From the NCBI GenBank assembly GCA_008360975.2, contig CM039182.1:44900491-44964490 (forward strand): DNA of 64,000 nt, written 5' to 3'. Of the stretch, positions 1-11,309 are shown in pieces (the stretch's first letter is position 1; every line of letters starts with the position of its first letter). Source of the DNA: Lichenostomus cassidix. Lineage: Eukaryota; Chordata; Aves; Passeriformes; Meliphagidae. The position numbers and the translations under genes are program-made. The notes below the pieces were generated by a model that made no database searches, had not been told where the DNA came from, and saw nothing but the letters and a program-made list of their open reading frames with translations.

Positions 1-3000
1 AATCCAAATGTGGGCTCCATAGTAAAAGTCCTTTATACCACTCTGCAGTAATGGCTCTAGAAGGTATGGCAGCATCCAAAACTGTGGAGCACTTTGGTTG
101 AATTTGCATTTTTTAAAGCAATTGGCCAAAGTCTCCTTGAAGGTGAGTGAAGAGCAGTGACTCCTTGGGTGCTCACCTGGAGCACTGCCTCCAGGTGAGT
201 GCTATCATGGGCTTTGTGGATGGGTGAGAAAGGCGGGAACTGACACATCTGAAATGGAGGGATTTGGGGTAAAACAGTGGCAGGAGATGGAACCTTGCAG
301 AACAGGGATAGCAGCCTCTGGATGCAGTCTCCACTGCTGGTGCAAGTTTGGCTGTGCCTTCAGCAGCTGGTGCTGTGGCTTGTAGCAGAGCTCTGCTAGG
401 AGCCCACAGGAGCTTGTTCCACTGGTGTGGGCTGGGCTGGGCACCCAGCTGGGAGGAGTGGGAGGCTCCGTGCTGAGTGCTGCCCTAGAGCCCACAATCA
501 CACTCGCATTTATTTATCTGGGAGTACAGCACTGAACTCTTTCATTTGACTTTCACACGTGTTTGTTCCCCTACATAAGAAGGGGGCTTTGGCATCAATT
601 ACCCCTCTGGGACAGCAGTAATAGTGGGGAGCATGAACCTACCTACCCCTCAGCCACACCAGGCTGTGCCTCATTGTCTATTCAGTTCAAGCCACCAAGA
701 AGGCAGGGTTCACGCTAAGGTGCCAAACTGTGCAGTGTCTAAATTATGATGGCTGAGGCTCAGACACCAGGCCCCTCCTGTCGACTTTGCTGTCAGGAGA
801 TCGTAGTCTGGCAGATGGGTGGTTACAAACAGCTGGAAGGCAATAACAACATTTACTCAATGAATGTGAATGAGAACCCTATTTTATTTAAGGTTACTCT
901 CTGCTGGCGTCAATACAATGCCATAAGGCAGTGAATCTTGTGCTGGTTTCAGACCTGATTTGGGGAAGAGGAGTTGCACAGTCCATGCTGAAATGCAATT
1001 GGGGTTTAACATCTTGCTGGCATGGGGAACTTACATGCCTAGGGGCCTGAATCTCATCAACTGCATTCTTCATTTTTGCTCCTCATCCCATCTATCTTGG
1101 GATCATGAGTTACTCAAAATGTCAGCTGACAAAAAGGAATACCAAGACTTAGTTCATCCGTTAAAAAAAATTAGTGAAAGGCTTTTTGACCTACCAACAT
1201 TTTTAGACTCATGGATAGGAGCTGTTAGATGAATGCAGCTCTCTGGCCACTTTCCCTGCCAATACTTTGACCTTGAAAAATGCAGTAGTGCAAAGGGTTT
1301 TAAGCATATGCTCAAATTTCAAGACAGTCCAAGGGAGCTAAGAAAATGTTTAAATCTTGCCATAAATATGTGGTCTGGCATCATTCTACAGCCTCAGCTG
1401 TACTCACACAGTGTGATGGGAGGCAGATTGATTTTGTCCTTCTGCAGTGCTCATGAGAAAAGACTTAATTTTGAAAATACAGTGGTTAGCATTATGGATG
1501 AAGTACCTGCAGACAGGTACAAACAAATTGAATGCATTGAAAATAATTTCTGTGACAATCAATTGCCATTCAGAGTGGAAGACTTCATTATTAAAAAACA
1601 TGAAGCTGGCAGTAACAAAAAAACCCCTCAAACTATACATGTGTATATGTAGATACACCACAGCCATGAGGTACATAATTTTTAGCCTGATGTTTGAAAA
1701 GATTTGGATGTTTAGCCCAGAGACTTTGGACTGACTCATTGGCATATCAGTGGAGCCTATTCCTTCTTGCTGTGTCAGTCCTGTTTGGTCATCTCTTGAG
1801 TTTAGGCCCAGCGATTACTTAGGGATAGACCTTAAACTTACAAAGACAGGATGAGGCTTTCTGCACCTGGAGAAGAAGCCAAGCTATTTTATACCCACAG
1901 CCATAGCTCACATGAAACCTTAGGAATCCCTTTGGGAGGAATGAGAGAGAGAAAAAATTCAGATAGGCAGCTTGGTTTTAGAGAGGTCTTCTTTCCTAAC
2001 TACACCAGCCACTGCCTCTTCTGGCCCCAGTGCCATGGCACTACCACCAGAGAAACAGCTATTGTGCAAGTTTAGTGCTGCTTGCACTTTCCCAGAAAAC
2101 AAAATATTGTTTTCTGGCTGCATGGTAAATAAAGATTGGAAGTATACCAGGAGAAGAAGGATGTGTGCAGCTCCAGCAAGACTATTTGTAAGCCTGCAAC
2201 AGATCTTCATTTTGACTAGCCTCTGTAAATTTAAGTGCATAAGTACTGAAGTACTGAAATATTCTATTTTCCCCAGTAACACAAGTCAGTTAAAATGATT
2301 CAATGTGTTTGTCTTCCTTTAACCAACTGCAAGCTTCAAGTAGAAAATGACTGATATACCTCTGGATGCAAATCACATAATGTAATTTAGTGGCTAAATA
2401 ATGATACATGTTTATTAGTTTAGGAACCTATTTCTTGCATATTTTTTTTACTATCGTATCTACAAGTATCCAAAATCTTCCTTGACATTTCTCCACTTTG
2501 TGCTACCAGCTGAATCAGGCAGGGGTGAAGCTCCCCTGTGCACTTTTCTGTTAGGTTGGCAAAAGTGCCCTAAGCAACCACACTTTTTTCTGGCTCATGT
2601 TTCGTTGCCTTCCTGAGCTGACCTTATGGAGACGTCTGTTTAAGTGAACCTGAGCCAAAGAAACACCAGGCAACAGACTGAAAATCTTGGTTTAATTGAG
2701 TCATCATGCCAAGCGCACGGGAAGCCTGGTGACACTGACAGAGTGCTGTGCACTGATTTGGAGGGTTGGCTGCTTCACCAGCTCCAGACAGGCTGGGCCC
2801 CAATGAACTCACTGGACCTGAGGTTCAGAGCTACCCCATAAGCGAGCAATAGGATGCAGAAGCTGCTGTGCAAGAGGCATCCAACCATCTGCCACGTGCC
2901 CAGCAGACCTGATGTGTCCCACAGCCCTGGGACTGCTCAGAGGCAGCACTCGTGTGCCTGCAAAGCAGAAATTTTCCAAGAAAGAGTAGTACCCCCTGCC

Positions 3001-4410
3001 TGAAACCAAGTGTGTGTTTGGGACGGGGCAGTAGATTCCCATTAAATGGGAGCGTGTATCACTCAGACTCAGAGGCTTGGCAGATCTCCAGGGGCAGAGC
3101 CTCAGAAGTTACAAACCAAACTCTGCCAGAGCCCTGGGGGAGCTCTTTTTGAGAAAACAGTGAACAATCAGGCCCAAATCCCAGGAAGGCTGTTATCCCC
3201 TCTGGAGGCAAACCAAAGAAAATGTTCACACCAGCTCTTCTGCATAAAAACAGGGTTTTGGTGTTATTCTACTGACAGTGTAGTCAGTTGCCTGCCTGGA
3301 AAAGTTGATGAGGAAGGAGCTCTGCAACTTTGCTTTCTCAAGTAATTTTGTTTCCAGAGTTGTGGTGATAATGGGAACATCTTCAAAATCTCTGTTGAAA
3401 CCAAGGACTATATAGGCAGAAATTAAGCACAGCTGTGCCTAGTAAACAGTATTTAATAAGACCATGAAGTGGGATCTTTTTATAAGTGATGCTGCAGTCA
3501 TGTATGGGGCTCATTTGGAGAAAAGCAGATGCAGGCCATGTGTGGCTGCCCAGCATTCACTATTGACATGGTAGATTTTGTGATCTCCTGTTCATTCCTG
3601 ATATTTCTTTTCCTTGCCTTAGGCTTCTCCCATTTGTTCACTACATATGCAAACATAGCCTCCTAGACCAAAGTGCTGTGTCTCCTGGTTACTGACAATT
3701 TTGGCAATGACTTTTGTGGGACTGAGATTTAATAATAGTTGCATGAAATATTTTCATGCCTGGTGTATAAAATAATTTCATACTCTGTAGACTGTCTTGC
3801 TTTGATATATTGGAAAATGAGCAACATTTACCCTCCCTGACAATTAAGAGTGCCACGTTTTCTAGGCATGGTCTAGAGTTAGCATGCAGACTATAATTAA
3901 AAAAACTCCATGATGCACTGATCACCAAAGAGGCATTTGTTTATTTTGCCTACAGTGCAAGTTGGCCATTTCAATATTGGTCTATCTATAATTACATTAA
4001 TATAACTAAAGCTGGAGTGTCTGTGCTTTACTCAGCTGAGGGCTACACTTGAGTTTTAGCAGAGCCAGAGGGATTAATCTAATTTGTTTAACAGATCAGT
4101 CAGGTCACAACTGGCCTTGTAAAACAAAGGTGATAACCAGAGAGGCCAAAAAGAACTAGCCACATACAGACTCGGATCAAATGGGACCTTCTGTGTGGGG
4201 CACTGCAGTGCACTGATGACACCTGCACTTCAAAGACAGCCCACAGAAGAAAAGTGAGCCCATGACCTTTGGTTCTTCACAACAAACAAAGAAGATCAAG
4301 AGATGGCTGTTGGGCTTTCTTAACTCCACTTGGTATTGTATTAGGAATATGCAAGTCATCAGGTCCTACACTGGTGTGATTTGCTGTTTCTCTGTTTTGT
4401 CTAGAAGCCC
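1..4410. other. Unique non-coding sequence, no gene recognised
   Basis: No coding exon, RNA gene or dated repeat could be supported here. The longest frame, a 139-codon plus-strand ORF at 1233-1652, overlaps an equally long minus-strand frame and resembles no family I know. It is lysine/asparagine-rich in the way AT-rich non-coding DNA translates. A minor direct repeat of an 8-bp unit (AAGTACTG, twice) lies at 2241-2256. Otherwise I see ordinary, CpG-poor vertebrate intergenic or intronic DNA. Confidence 0.6.
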
Positions 4411-4431
4411 TCCTGAAGGAATCCTTCAGGA
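4411..4431. repeat. Near-perfect palindrome (two 10-bp arms around one base)
   Basis: The arm TCCTGAAGGA at 4411-4420 is followed by a single A and then its exact reverse complement, TCCTTCAGGA, at 4422-4431. It could extrude as a small cruciform or bind a dimeric factor. About one 10-bp perfect stem with a short loop is expected by chance in a window this size, so function is not implied. It lies five bases from the tandem duplication at 4436-4480. Confidence 0.8.
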
Positions 4432-4435
4432 TTTG

Positions 4436-4480
4436 GAGTTTCTCACCTGTTCTGAAGAGAGTTTCTCACCTTCTGAAGAG
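4436..4480. repeat. Tandem duplication, period 23 bp, two copies
   Basis: The unit beginning GAGTTTCTCACC and ending in TTCTGAAGA occurs at 4436-4458 and again from 4459. The second copy lacks two bases (TG) in the middle. This looks like a local replication-slippage duplication. It interrupts no recognised feature. Confidence 0.8.
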
Positions 4481-4743
4481 CCAGGTGTACATGGGAAGGG
4501 TTGCCTTGGAAGGGAACATGCTTTCAGCAACAGTGCAGTTCTGGACCTGTGCACGAGTGAAACAAGTTGAGCCAGTAAAGCACAGCCCTGTGTGGCCCCA
4601 GAGCATCAGGCTTGGATGGAGGTTGGCTCTCCGGCTGGTTTCATGTCTCTGATGGACATTGCTGAGTCAACAGAGCTCTCTTGGATGGACCTGGCCAAAG
4701 TTGTTTCGCTGTTCTCCTGGAAGGCATTTGAGTCACACAGTTA

Positions 4744-4748
4744 ATGAC
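4744..4748. repeat. Left target-site duplication of the solo LTR (ATGAC)
   Basis: This pentamer is identical to 5259-5263 and directly abuts the LTR terminus TG at 4749. The matching copy abuts the CA terminus at 5257-5258. Together they fix the element's boundaries to the base. Confidence 0.72.
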
Positions 4749-5258
4749 TGTGTTGGTTTGAAAACAAACCAGTGGGAGATCACAAGTCAAGATTGAAATT
4801 AAAAATAAGTGAAATAATACAAGGAAAAGCACTGACAAAGTCAGATACAACCTAACACCCTGTTAGGGTGGTAGTAGCAGTCCAACTGAAGTAGTCCAGT
4901 TGAAGCGGTGATCCTGTGAAGGTCTAGTCTCCAGCTGAAGATCCAGTAGTAGCTCTGGTCCTCTGGGAACCCAGTAGACAGGGCTAGCTCAGGCAGTTCC
5001 AGGGCCAGGTTATATCCAGGTGGGAACACCTGGCTCCTCCCTCCTCGGCAGAGCATCTCACAATGGGATGAGATAAGTCCATGAGTCACACGGTGGGTCC
5101 CTGATGGCCCATTGCCTGTCATGCGGGTGGGTCATTAGCAAGTGATAATAGCTAACGGATGGCCCATTGCCTGTCATCCGGAGTGGGTGATAGCAGCTAA
5201 TGGCCCACAGCTGGTGGTAATAGAATACTTAACTACATCAATATTGCAACCTAGGACA
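4749..5258 (+). mobile_element. Solo LTR, probably ERVL-class, passerine type
   Basis: The element begins TGTGTTGG and ends CTAGGACA, giving the canonical TG...CA termini with a 3-bp TGT/ACA terminal inverted repeat. It is flanked on both sides by the same pentamer, ATGAC, at 4744-4748 and 5259-5263. A 5-bp target-site duplication is usual for ERVL-type integrases. The length of 510 bp is normal for an LTR. Inner text such as the stretch around 5058-5075 (CTCACAATGGGATGAGATAA) and the repeated GATGGCCCATT modules resemble passerine ERVL LTRs as I remember them. No internal gag/pol sequence or second LTR lies nearby, so it is read as a solo LTR left by recombination between LTRs. It has no coding capacity: the 93-codon minus-strand frame across it is incidental. 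The TSD pair is direct evidence; class and taxon are inferred. Orientation is inferred from the remembered order of these blocks. Confidence 0.72.
5103..5212. repeat. 55-bp tandem duplication inside the LTR
   Basis: The module starting GATGGCCCATTGCCTGTCAT begins at 5103 and recurs at 5158, a period of 55 bp. A third, shorter echo (AATGGCCCACAGCTGG) starts at 5199. Copy two lacks several bases of copy one. Repeated modules are common in retroviral U3 regions, where they often carry transcription-factor sites. Whether this duplication belongs to the family consensus or arose after insertion cannot be told from one copy. Confidence 0.7.
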
Positions 5259-5263
5259 ATGAC

Positions 5264-7455
5264 AAAACCAAAAAAAGCAGCAAATATAAACACTCTGATT
5301 AAGAAATCCCTGTTCCTGTGTTTACTGCACTTGCACACACGTGTCTCTGTGACAATATAACACTTGCTGGTTCTCTGGTGTCCACTGAGTATTTTGGGGA
5401 ACAAAAGTGGTAAGACTCAAGCTTCTAATGCAAGTATATGAGAAAAGAAATCTATAAATAAGTCTGAACTCAAAAATTATAAACTGTAAATGGAAAAATA
5501 GGCAAAAGCCTATTGCAACTTTTCTCCTCTGGCCTCTTTAACAATACCAGGGGAGAGCAGTTTTAACACACACTGGGACCAACCACGCTGTGGGCACCAA
5601 TCCAGACCCCCACTGTACATCAGTTTTGTTCTGATCTAAGTGTGGTCCCAGTTCTGCCTGTCTGCAGGAGAGGCTGTATTTCTATTTGCAGTGCCATCAT
5701 CCTTGCTCACCCACTGCTCATGCTCCTGATGTGCTATTTTTCCTTCAGCTTTGCATCTACTGCAGCTCCCCAACACTGTGCAGGGGCTGGTCCTGGAGAA
5801 CTCACTCCATTAGCAGTAAAGCAGTGAGGAAAAGCAAAAGGAAGAAGGATATTCACAGCCTGAGTCAGCACATCCTTTTTGCTTACTGTCCATTGCACAA
5901 ACCATTGTGGAAGGATGATGCAGCTGTAGGATTGAGTGCTCAGCAAGGACAGGGGGTAGGGCTGCTCAGGATACAGCCCAGCAAAGAAATCCTGATGAAC
6001 TGCAGCCTCAGCTCTCTCAGAGAGGAGCATATAAGGGCACACAGTCACGCCAACCAGGAGTGCTGCTTGTTTCCACATGAGCAGCCAGTTTTGGGGTCAG
6101 TTTTCTCATCGTTTTCCCTATGACAATAGCAGCAAATGCATGCTGAGTGCCAAGGAGCTGCAGCATTAGTTGCTGTTTCTCACTTGATGAAAATACCAAC
6201 GTGTGACCTGCATACTACAGAGGAATTGGCAATTTTAGATCATTACTGGGGAAAAACATGGCAAAGATTAACTTGTCTCACCGTAGTGCTGGTGTCTCCT
6301 GCAGCAGTGAAGGAAGAAAAGGCTTGACACTGCACTGAATCCACTTTTGTCTTAGCAGGGTACTGGCTGCATCTGTTTGAAAGGCTTGTATTGTATCACT
6401 GCTCTTTGTTATCAGGTTTCCCATGGTGGTCAGTGTTACATATCTTACATTGTTTGAGCTAATTAAGCCGGGGAATCAGGGAAAGCACATTTCCGGTGGG
6501 GATTTATTGCCAAAAGATATTTCAGCTGAAGGGGGAAAAAAGGAAATCTCCCTTTATGTCCAGCATTCCTGAGCTGTTTCATAATATTCAGTGTTCAGCT
6601 TCGTGGAAATAAACTGACAATAACATCAAGAACTTTGAACTTGAGCAGTTTTCCTCTGTTTTGTTGAATTTCAAAGCACCATAAAGAAAGCTAGGAATCT
6701 GTGTAGCCACAAAAGTAAAAATATTTGAATCCCCTTAGTTGGAAACATGTTTGTTAATAATTTACAGGCAAATGACTGTTTGCTCTCCAGGTGCTTTGCG
6801 CCGAATACTAGAGTATTATTTGCACCTTCTTTTACATTTCTTTACAAGAGAAGTGCAAGTGGCAGTGTTTTACATCCTCAGTGGTGTCCATTGATGGGAT
6901 GCTGGCAGAGGAAGAGGGAACTGGTTCCCTCCTGCTTACCCCCAGCACCGAAGGGGTGCTCAGAGCACCAGGAGGCAGCAGGAGGGCTGAGCCCTGCCTA
7001 CCTGCCTGTCACGACAGAGCTGAAGCTCCTTTTACAGCACCTTCAGCTGCCCAGCAAGTGCTGCCCATGGGGCAAAGCCTGGGCTGCCGTGTGGCTCTTG
7101 GCCCAGGAGAAAGGGGAAGCTCTGCTCTTACGTATGGGATGTTGTACACAGGTTCATTGTTAGGAAATCCTGTGTGTGAACAAAGCCCTGCTTTTCTTCC
7201 AGATGGTATTAATAATCACTATCACTGGGACTGGTGATGATGACAGTTTCTTCATTTTCACCAGTAAGTCTAAAAGGCTTTGCTGAAAGAAGTGAGGATG
7301 ATGATCCTCTGCCTGCCAAGGTGCACATTCAGCAATTGAGGATCACTGGATGGTTAAGGGCATACAGTGTTTTGAATGTGAAGGTCCTGTTCTCAGTTTT
7401 GTGGAACTTTTGTTAAGCTTTGGCTGTTCAGTGTGTCTTCTGAAGCATGGCGTGT
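5264..7455. other. Unique non-coding sequence, no gene recognised
   Basis: No exon, RNA gene or clear repeat was found. The overlapping frames at 5686-6123 (plus, 145 codons) and 5734-6078 (minus, 114 codons) shadow each other and show no known domain. The same holds for 6747-7163 (138 codons) and 6881-7237. At 6451-6465 there is a TAATTA-type motif (GAGCTAATTAAGCC), a common homeodomain core, too frequent by chance to call a site. Confidence 0.55.
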
Positions 7456-7598
7456 TGGCTTTTTTATTGTTTTGTTTTGTTGGGGTTTTTTGGTTATTTT
7501 TGGGGTTTTTTTTGTTTGGTTCAGCTTGGGGGTTTTTGGGGGGGTTTTGTTTGTTTTGTTTATTTGTTTGTTTGGGTGTTTTCTTTTTTTTTTTTTTA
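7456..7598 (+). repeat. G/T-rich low-complexity tract with four long G-runs
   Basis: The plus strand is almost only T and G, ending in a T-run near 7585-7598. Runs of four or more G lie at 7482-7485, 7502-7505, 7528-7532 and 7538-7544. The loops between them are 16, 22 and 5 bases, so a G-quadruplex is conceivable but not compact. The 84- and 104-codon frames crossing the tract (phenylalanine/glycine-rich on plus, lysine/threonine/proline-rich on minus) are translation artefacts of the composition. Confidence 0.85.
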
Positions 7599-10500
7599 AT
7601 ATAGGTAGCTTCAGCTGAAACATTTCAGCTCTCCCAAACACAGTGAAAGAAAAGGATATTGACCCATGGGAGAAGAAAAAGCTGGCAATTTTATCTTTAG
7701 AAAGCATCGGCAGTTTGAAGCAGGGACTGGAAGTCTGTTATCATTATATATTCAGTCAAAGAAAATTTATTTTAGTGTACTAAAATTTAATTTCTAGAAT
7801 TTGCTAGTTTGCACATGCTCGCCACAGATGAGAGCATTTTAGCCAAATTCCCCTGATATTTGGCTTGCAATGAGCAGGCTAGAATGTGACCTGTCTTGCA
7901 GCCAGTTAATCCTATAGGTCAAGTGAGAAGAGTCTCGAATAGAAGAGATTCCAACTACTGATGGCATGTGCAGGTGTCAGTGAGAAGCTGAAGACAACAC
8001 TTCAGTCTTTCCTAATTTTTTTTAAACAGGAAATTACATGCCAAAGCTGTCAAAATGATTGTGTTGAGATTGAAAAACCAGGGACTCAAAGTCAAATAGA
8101 AGAATTTCACAATTAAGGTTCTCTTCATAATCCCATGCCAGTCCCTTTGCGAAGATTTTATTATAATGATCCATCTTTAATTAAATGATGATGTTAATTT
8201 TTTTCCCCAAGTCCCTATCCTCATGTAGTGCAGAGGGTGTCTGTGCTGTTAAAATTAATGAAGACTGCATTGTTAAGAAAGTCCTTGGCTGTAGGGTCCT
8301 CACCCCAAATGCTCCTGTAGCTGGAAAACAAAATGTGCAGCCCATGAGGCAGGAGGATACAAGAAGGGAGAGGATTTCATGGTGTCTTAGGAATCTGACT
8401 AGGGGATGGCACATTTGCTCTTGCCACTGCATCTGGATGTGATGCTGACTAAGTCCCCCAAAGCAGGTTTTTCACTGGTGGTTGTTGAATGCAAAGCTGT
8501 CACTTCCATGGAACCTGCCTTTGCTCTCCCCAGGCAAGACACTGGGCAAGCAGCACTTGGAGAGAGGATCCTCCCACACAGGCCAGAGCTCTGTGCTCAG
8601 TTTCCTTATGATTTTCCCCTGAAAGCAAATGAGCTGGACCAAAGTGCAGAGCACGTCGATACCAAGCTCGTGTTCAGATAAGTGTGACATGTGCAACACG
8701 CTTTGGTGGGGAGAAACCTGCTCTGGTGCACACAATAAACCTTGGGAGGGAAAGGGGTGGGGAGAAGGTGGTGTGGAGCTTGCTGCAAGGTTTCCTTCTG
8801 CTGTTGCACTGATACACCAATCTCATGGATAGGCCCCTCAACTGACCTGCTGAGCTGATTAGAAGGAAAAGCCATCTGAAAATGCCCCTGGAAGTCAGAA
8901 GGAATTTGAGTGCTACGTAAGCAACACAAAGTCTGAAATCAAGCCACTAAAACAGCATCTCTGAGCTGATCAGCTTTTCTCATCTCCTTTCCACTATGAG
9001 GGAAGGCAAAGCAAGAGGAAGAAGAAGGAGGGAAAGAACACTGAATGTTTTCTTTATTTCACAGAAGCTCAGGTGCTGAACTTGTTGCAGAGTTTTTAAT
9101 GTGCAAAAAAGAGCACCTAATGTTTTTGGGCTCTTTCTCCCCTCATCCTCCAATCCCCAATCCTATTATACTGGGGTCCACTGAGATTCCAGTGACGAGT
9201 GCTGGACACTTGCAGAATGAGCAGCAAAGGTAGTATGGTTGCTTTCTCTCAGCAGCATAATGATGAACAAGAAAACAGGGTCCTTATTGACTCTCCATCG
9301 TGGCCACCTGACTGCCCAGAGCACAGCAGAGAGCTGAGAGCAGATGAGCAGCAGCAGCAGCTCAGCATTTTCTTGAGGCCATGGATTGAGATGGAGTTGC
9401 TGCAGCCTTAATAGACACTGCAACAGCCATGGCAAACATGACCTGCTCTGTTATTGAATTGTGTGGTGCTGTTTTGCTTTTCCTTTAATATTGGTAATTA
9501 TGCAATTTCTAGACAACTTCCCTGTCATAACCAGGGCAGCAATGCTGACAAAACAGGCTTTAAATAAGCACTTGTCAAAGTAACAGCTATTTTTGTTTGC
9601 CCTATTTAGCACTGTGTTTAAGGTCTACAGTGGAAATCTCAGACAATTTTAAATACATGGTGCAGTTACTTTACCACTGCATCACAATATTCCAGATCCC
9701 CAAAGCCTGGAAAACAAAAGTGTTTTGACAGCACCTTTTGGTTATTCCTGCCTGCATGGGAAGGTCAAAACTTTTGCAGGACCTGCTTGAGAGCCAGGAA
9801 GCAAAAACAAGCTTAGGGTACACTAGTCCTTCTTCCAGGCTCTGGAAGGACTATTGGGCAGAGAAGATTCAACATCCTGCTTTTCCCCATCTCTGAGACC
9901 TCTGGAAGGTTCTCAAGAGGAAAAGAAAGAACAAAACCATCACCCACCACAACACTTAGCAGTCTTGCTGCTCCTCAGGTAGCAAGCAAACAGGAAGTAC
10001 TCTCAAAGCCTCTTTGCTCATAATTAAGAAAACACAAGAAACCATTCTTCCCTTCCTTCATGAGCCCTGTCTGAGCCAATGGACTCCAGACTCCTCAGGC
10101 ACAGGGCTGCCTTGTTTGCCCAATGCTGGAGCAGAGGGCAGAGGTACAACTTCAGCACACAGTGAGCAGTTTCTTACCCAAGGTGCTGTGAAGGGGCATC
10201 TGCAAGGCCCCTCCAGCCATGCAGCAGAGTAGGGACATGCAGAACCCAAAATACATGGAAGCTCACTCTTCAGGTAGGGAAATGGAGGTTAGACAGGCAG
10301 TGACACAGATGTGACAGTCATGGAGGAGTGCTTCCTGTAGGAAATAAAGTCACCAGTCAAGCACAAAAGGATTGCATAGTAACACATGGGAGAAATTGCA
10401 TATTGATTTATTTAGGCTGTCCTCTATTTTTTTCCCCCACTGTCTCCAGACTATGGACTTCCTTGACTCTGTATTCCTGGGAAGTTTGTGATGCATTTCC

Positions 10501-11300
10501 AGAGAGTTTCTGGAGCTCTGCTGGGACAGTTGCCTCACACAGTTACCTTAAAAAAGCTTTGAGGAGGAGGAAAAGTGTTTAGAAATATATTTGCTGCACT
10601 TATGAAGAGGACAAAAGGAGCAAAAACATTTGGGGGTCCTGTGTTTTGAGCAACACCCTTGCTTTCCCCTCATTCTCATCTCTACCAGCGGATGCCAGAG
10701 AGACAGCCAAAGCAAACATAACACATGGGAAATGGTCTGTAAACCCAAAACAAAAGAGGTTTTCTTTTATCAGCTGTTTCCTGTTGTCAAAAAATAAATT
10801 ATTCTGTAACAGTGTGTATTTAGTGCACTATGCATAGAAACGTTAATTTTTTACCTTTTAGAGCAGAATTTAATTTTATGGCATGTGTTAAAATAATCCT
10901 GGTATTTAAATAATGTCTTCTATGTCTATTTGCCCCCATTATATTCCCTCTCTTCTCTGGAGCAACGAGAAAAAAAAATAGTATTTTAGCAGGTTAGGCA
11001 AAAATTGCTTTAAATTATCGTAATTTAATGGCAGCTGCCTTATTCCAGGGAGTCTGTTCTGCTCTGCTGCTGGAAGCATGCAGAGAGGCTGCTGCGGATG
11101 CAGGCTGACCCTGCGTTCCCAGAAATCCCTGGCTGCTTTGCTGTGGCTCTCTATCTCCTGACTCCTAAATGAGCTCCTGCAGCACCGGTCACCCACTGCT
11201 CCAGAGGGTGAGCTAAGAAGCCGAAAATAGCCTCTTTTCTGATAATACAGGGCTCCGCTCATAAAGGCGGCATTCTGGCATCCCAGATAAGATGTACACA
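7599..11300. other. Unique non-coding sequence, no gene recognised
   Basis: No supported gene. Overlapping frames at 8406-8929 on both strands have no recognisable domain. A short CAG-rich patch (GCAGCAGCAGCAG) lies at 9349-9362. The stretch 10840-11030 is AT-rich and precedes the CpG-rich segment. A weak antisense MIR-like resemblance at about 10262-10320 was considered and not called. Confidence 0.55.
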
Positions 11301-11309
11301 GCCTCCTTT

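Noticed and set aside
1233..1652. 139-codon plus-strand ORF directly after another frame (960-1232)
   Set aside because: Abutting frames looked operon-like at first, but this is vertebrate-type DNA and neither product resembles a protein family. A 113-codon antisense frame overlaps the second ORF.
7350..7707. Phe/Gly-rich plus and Lys/Thr/Pro-rich minus frames resembling low-complexity proteins
   Set aside because: They are direct translations of the G/T-rich tract.
10262..10320. Antisense MIR-like text (GGGAAATGGAGGTTAGACAG)
   Set aside because: Only one block fits. The neighbouring MIR blocks are absent.
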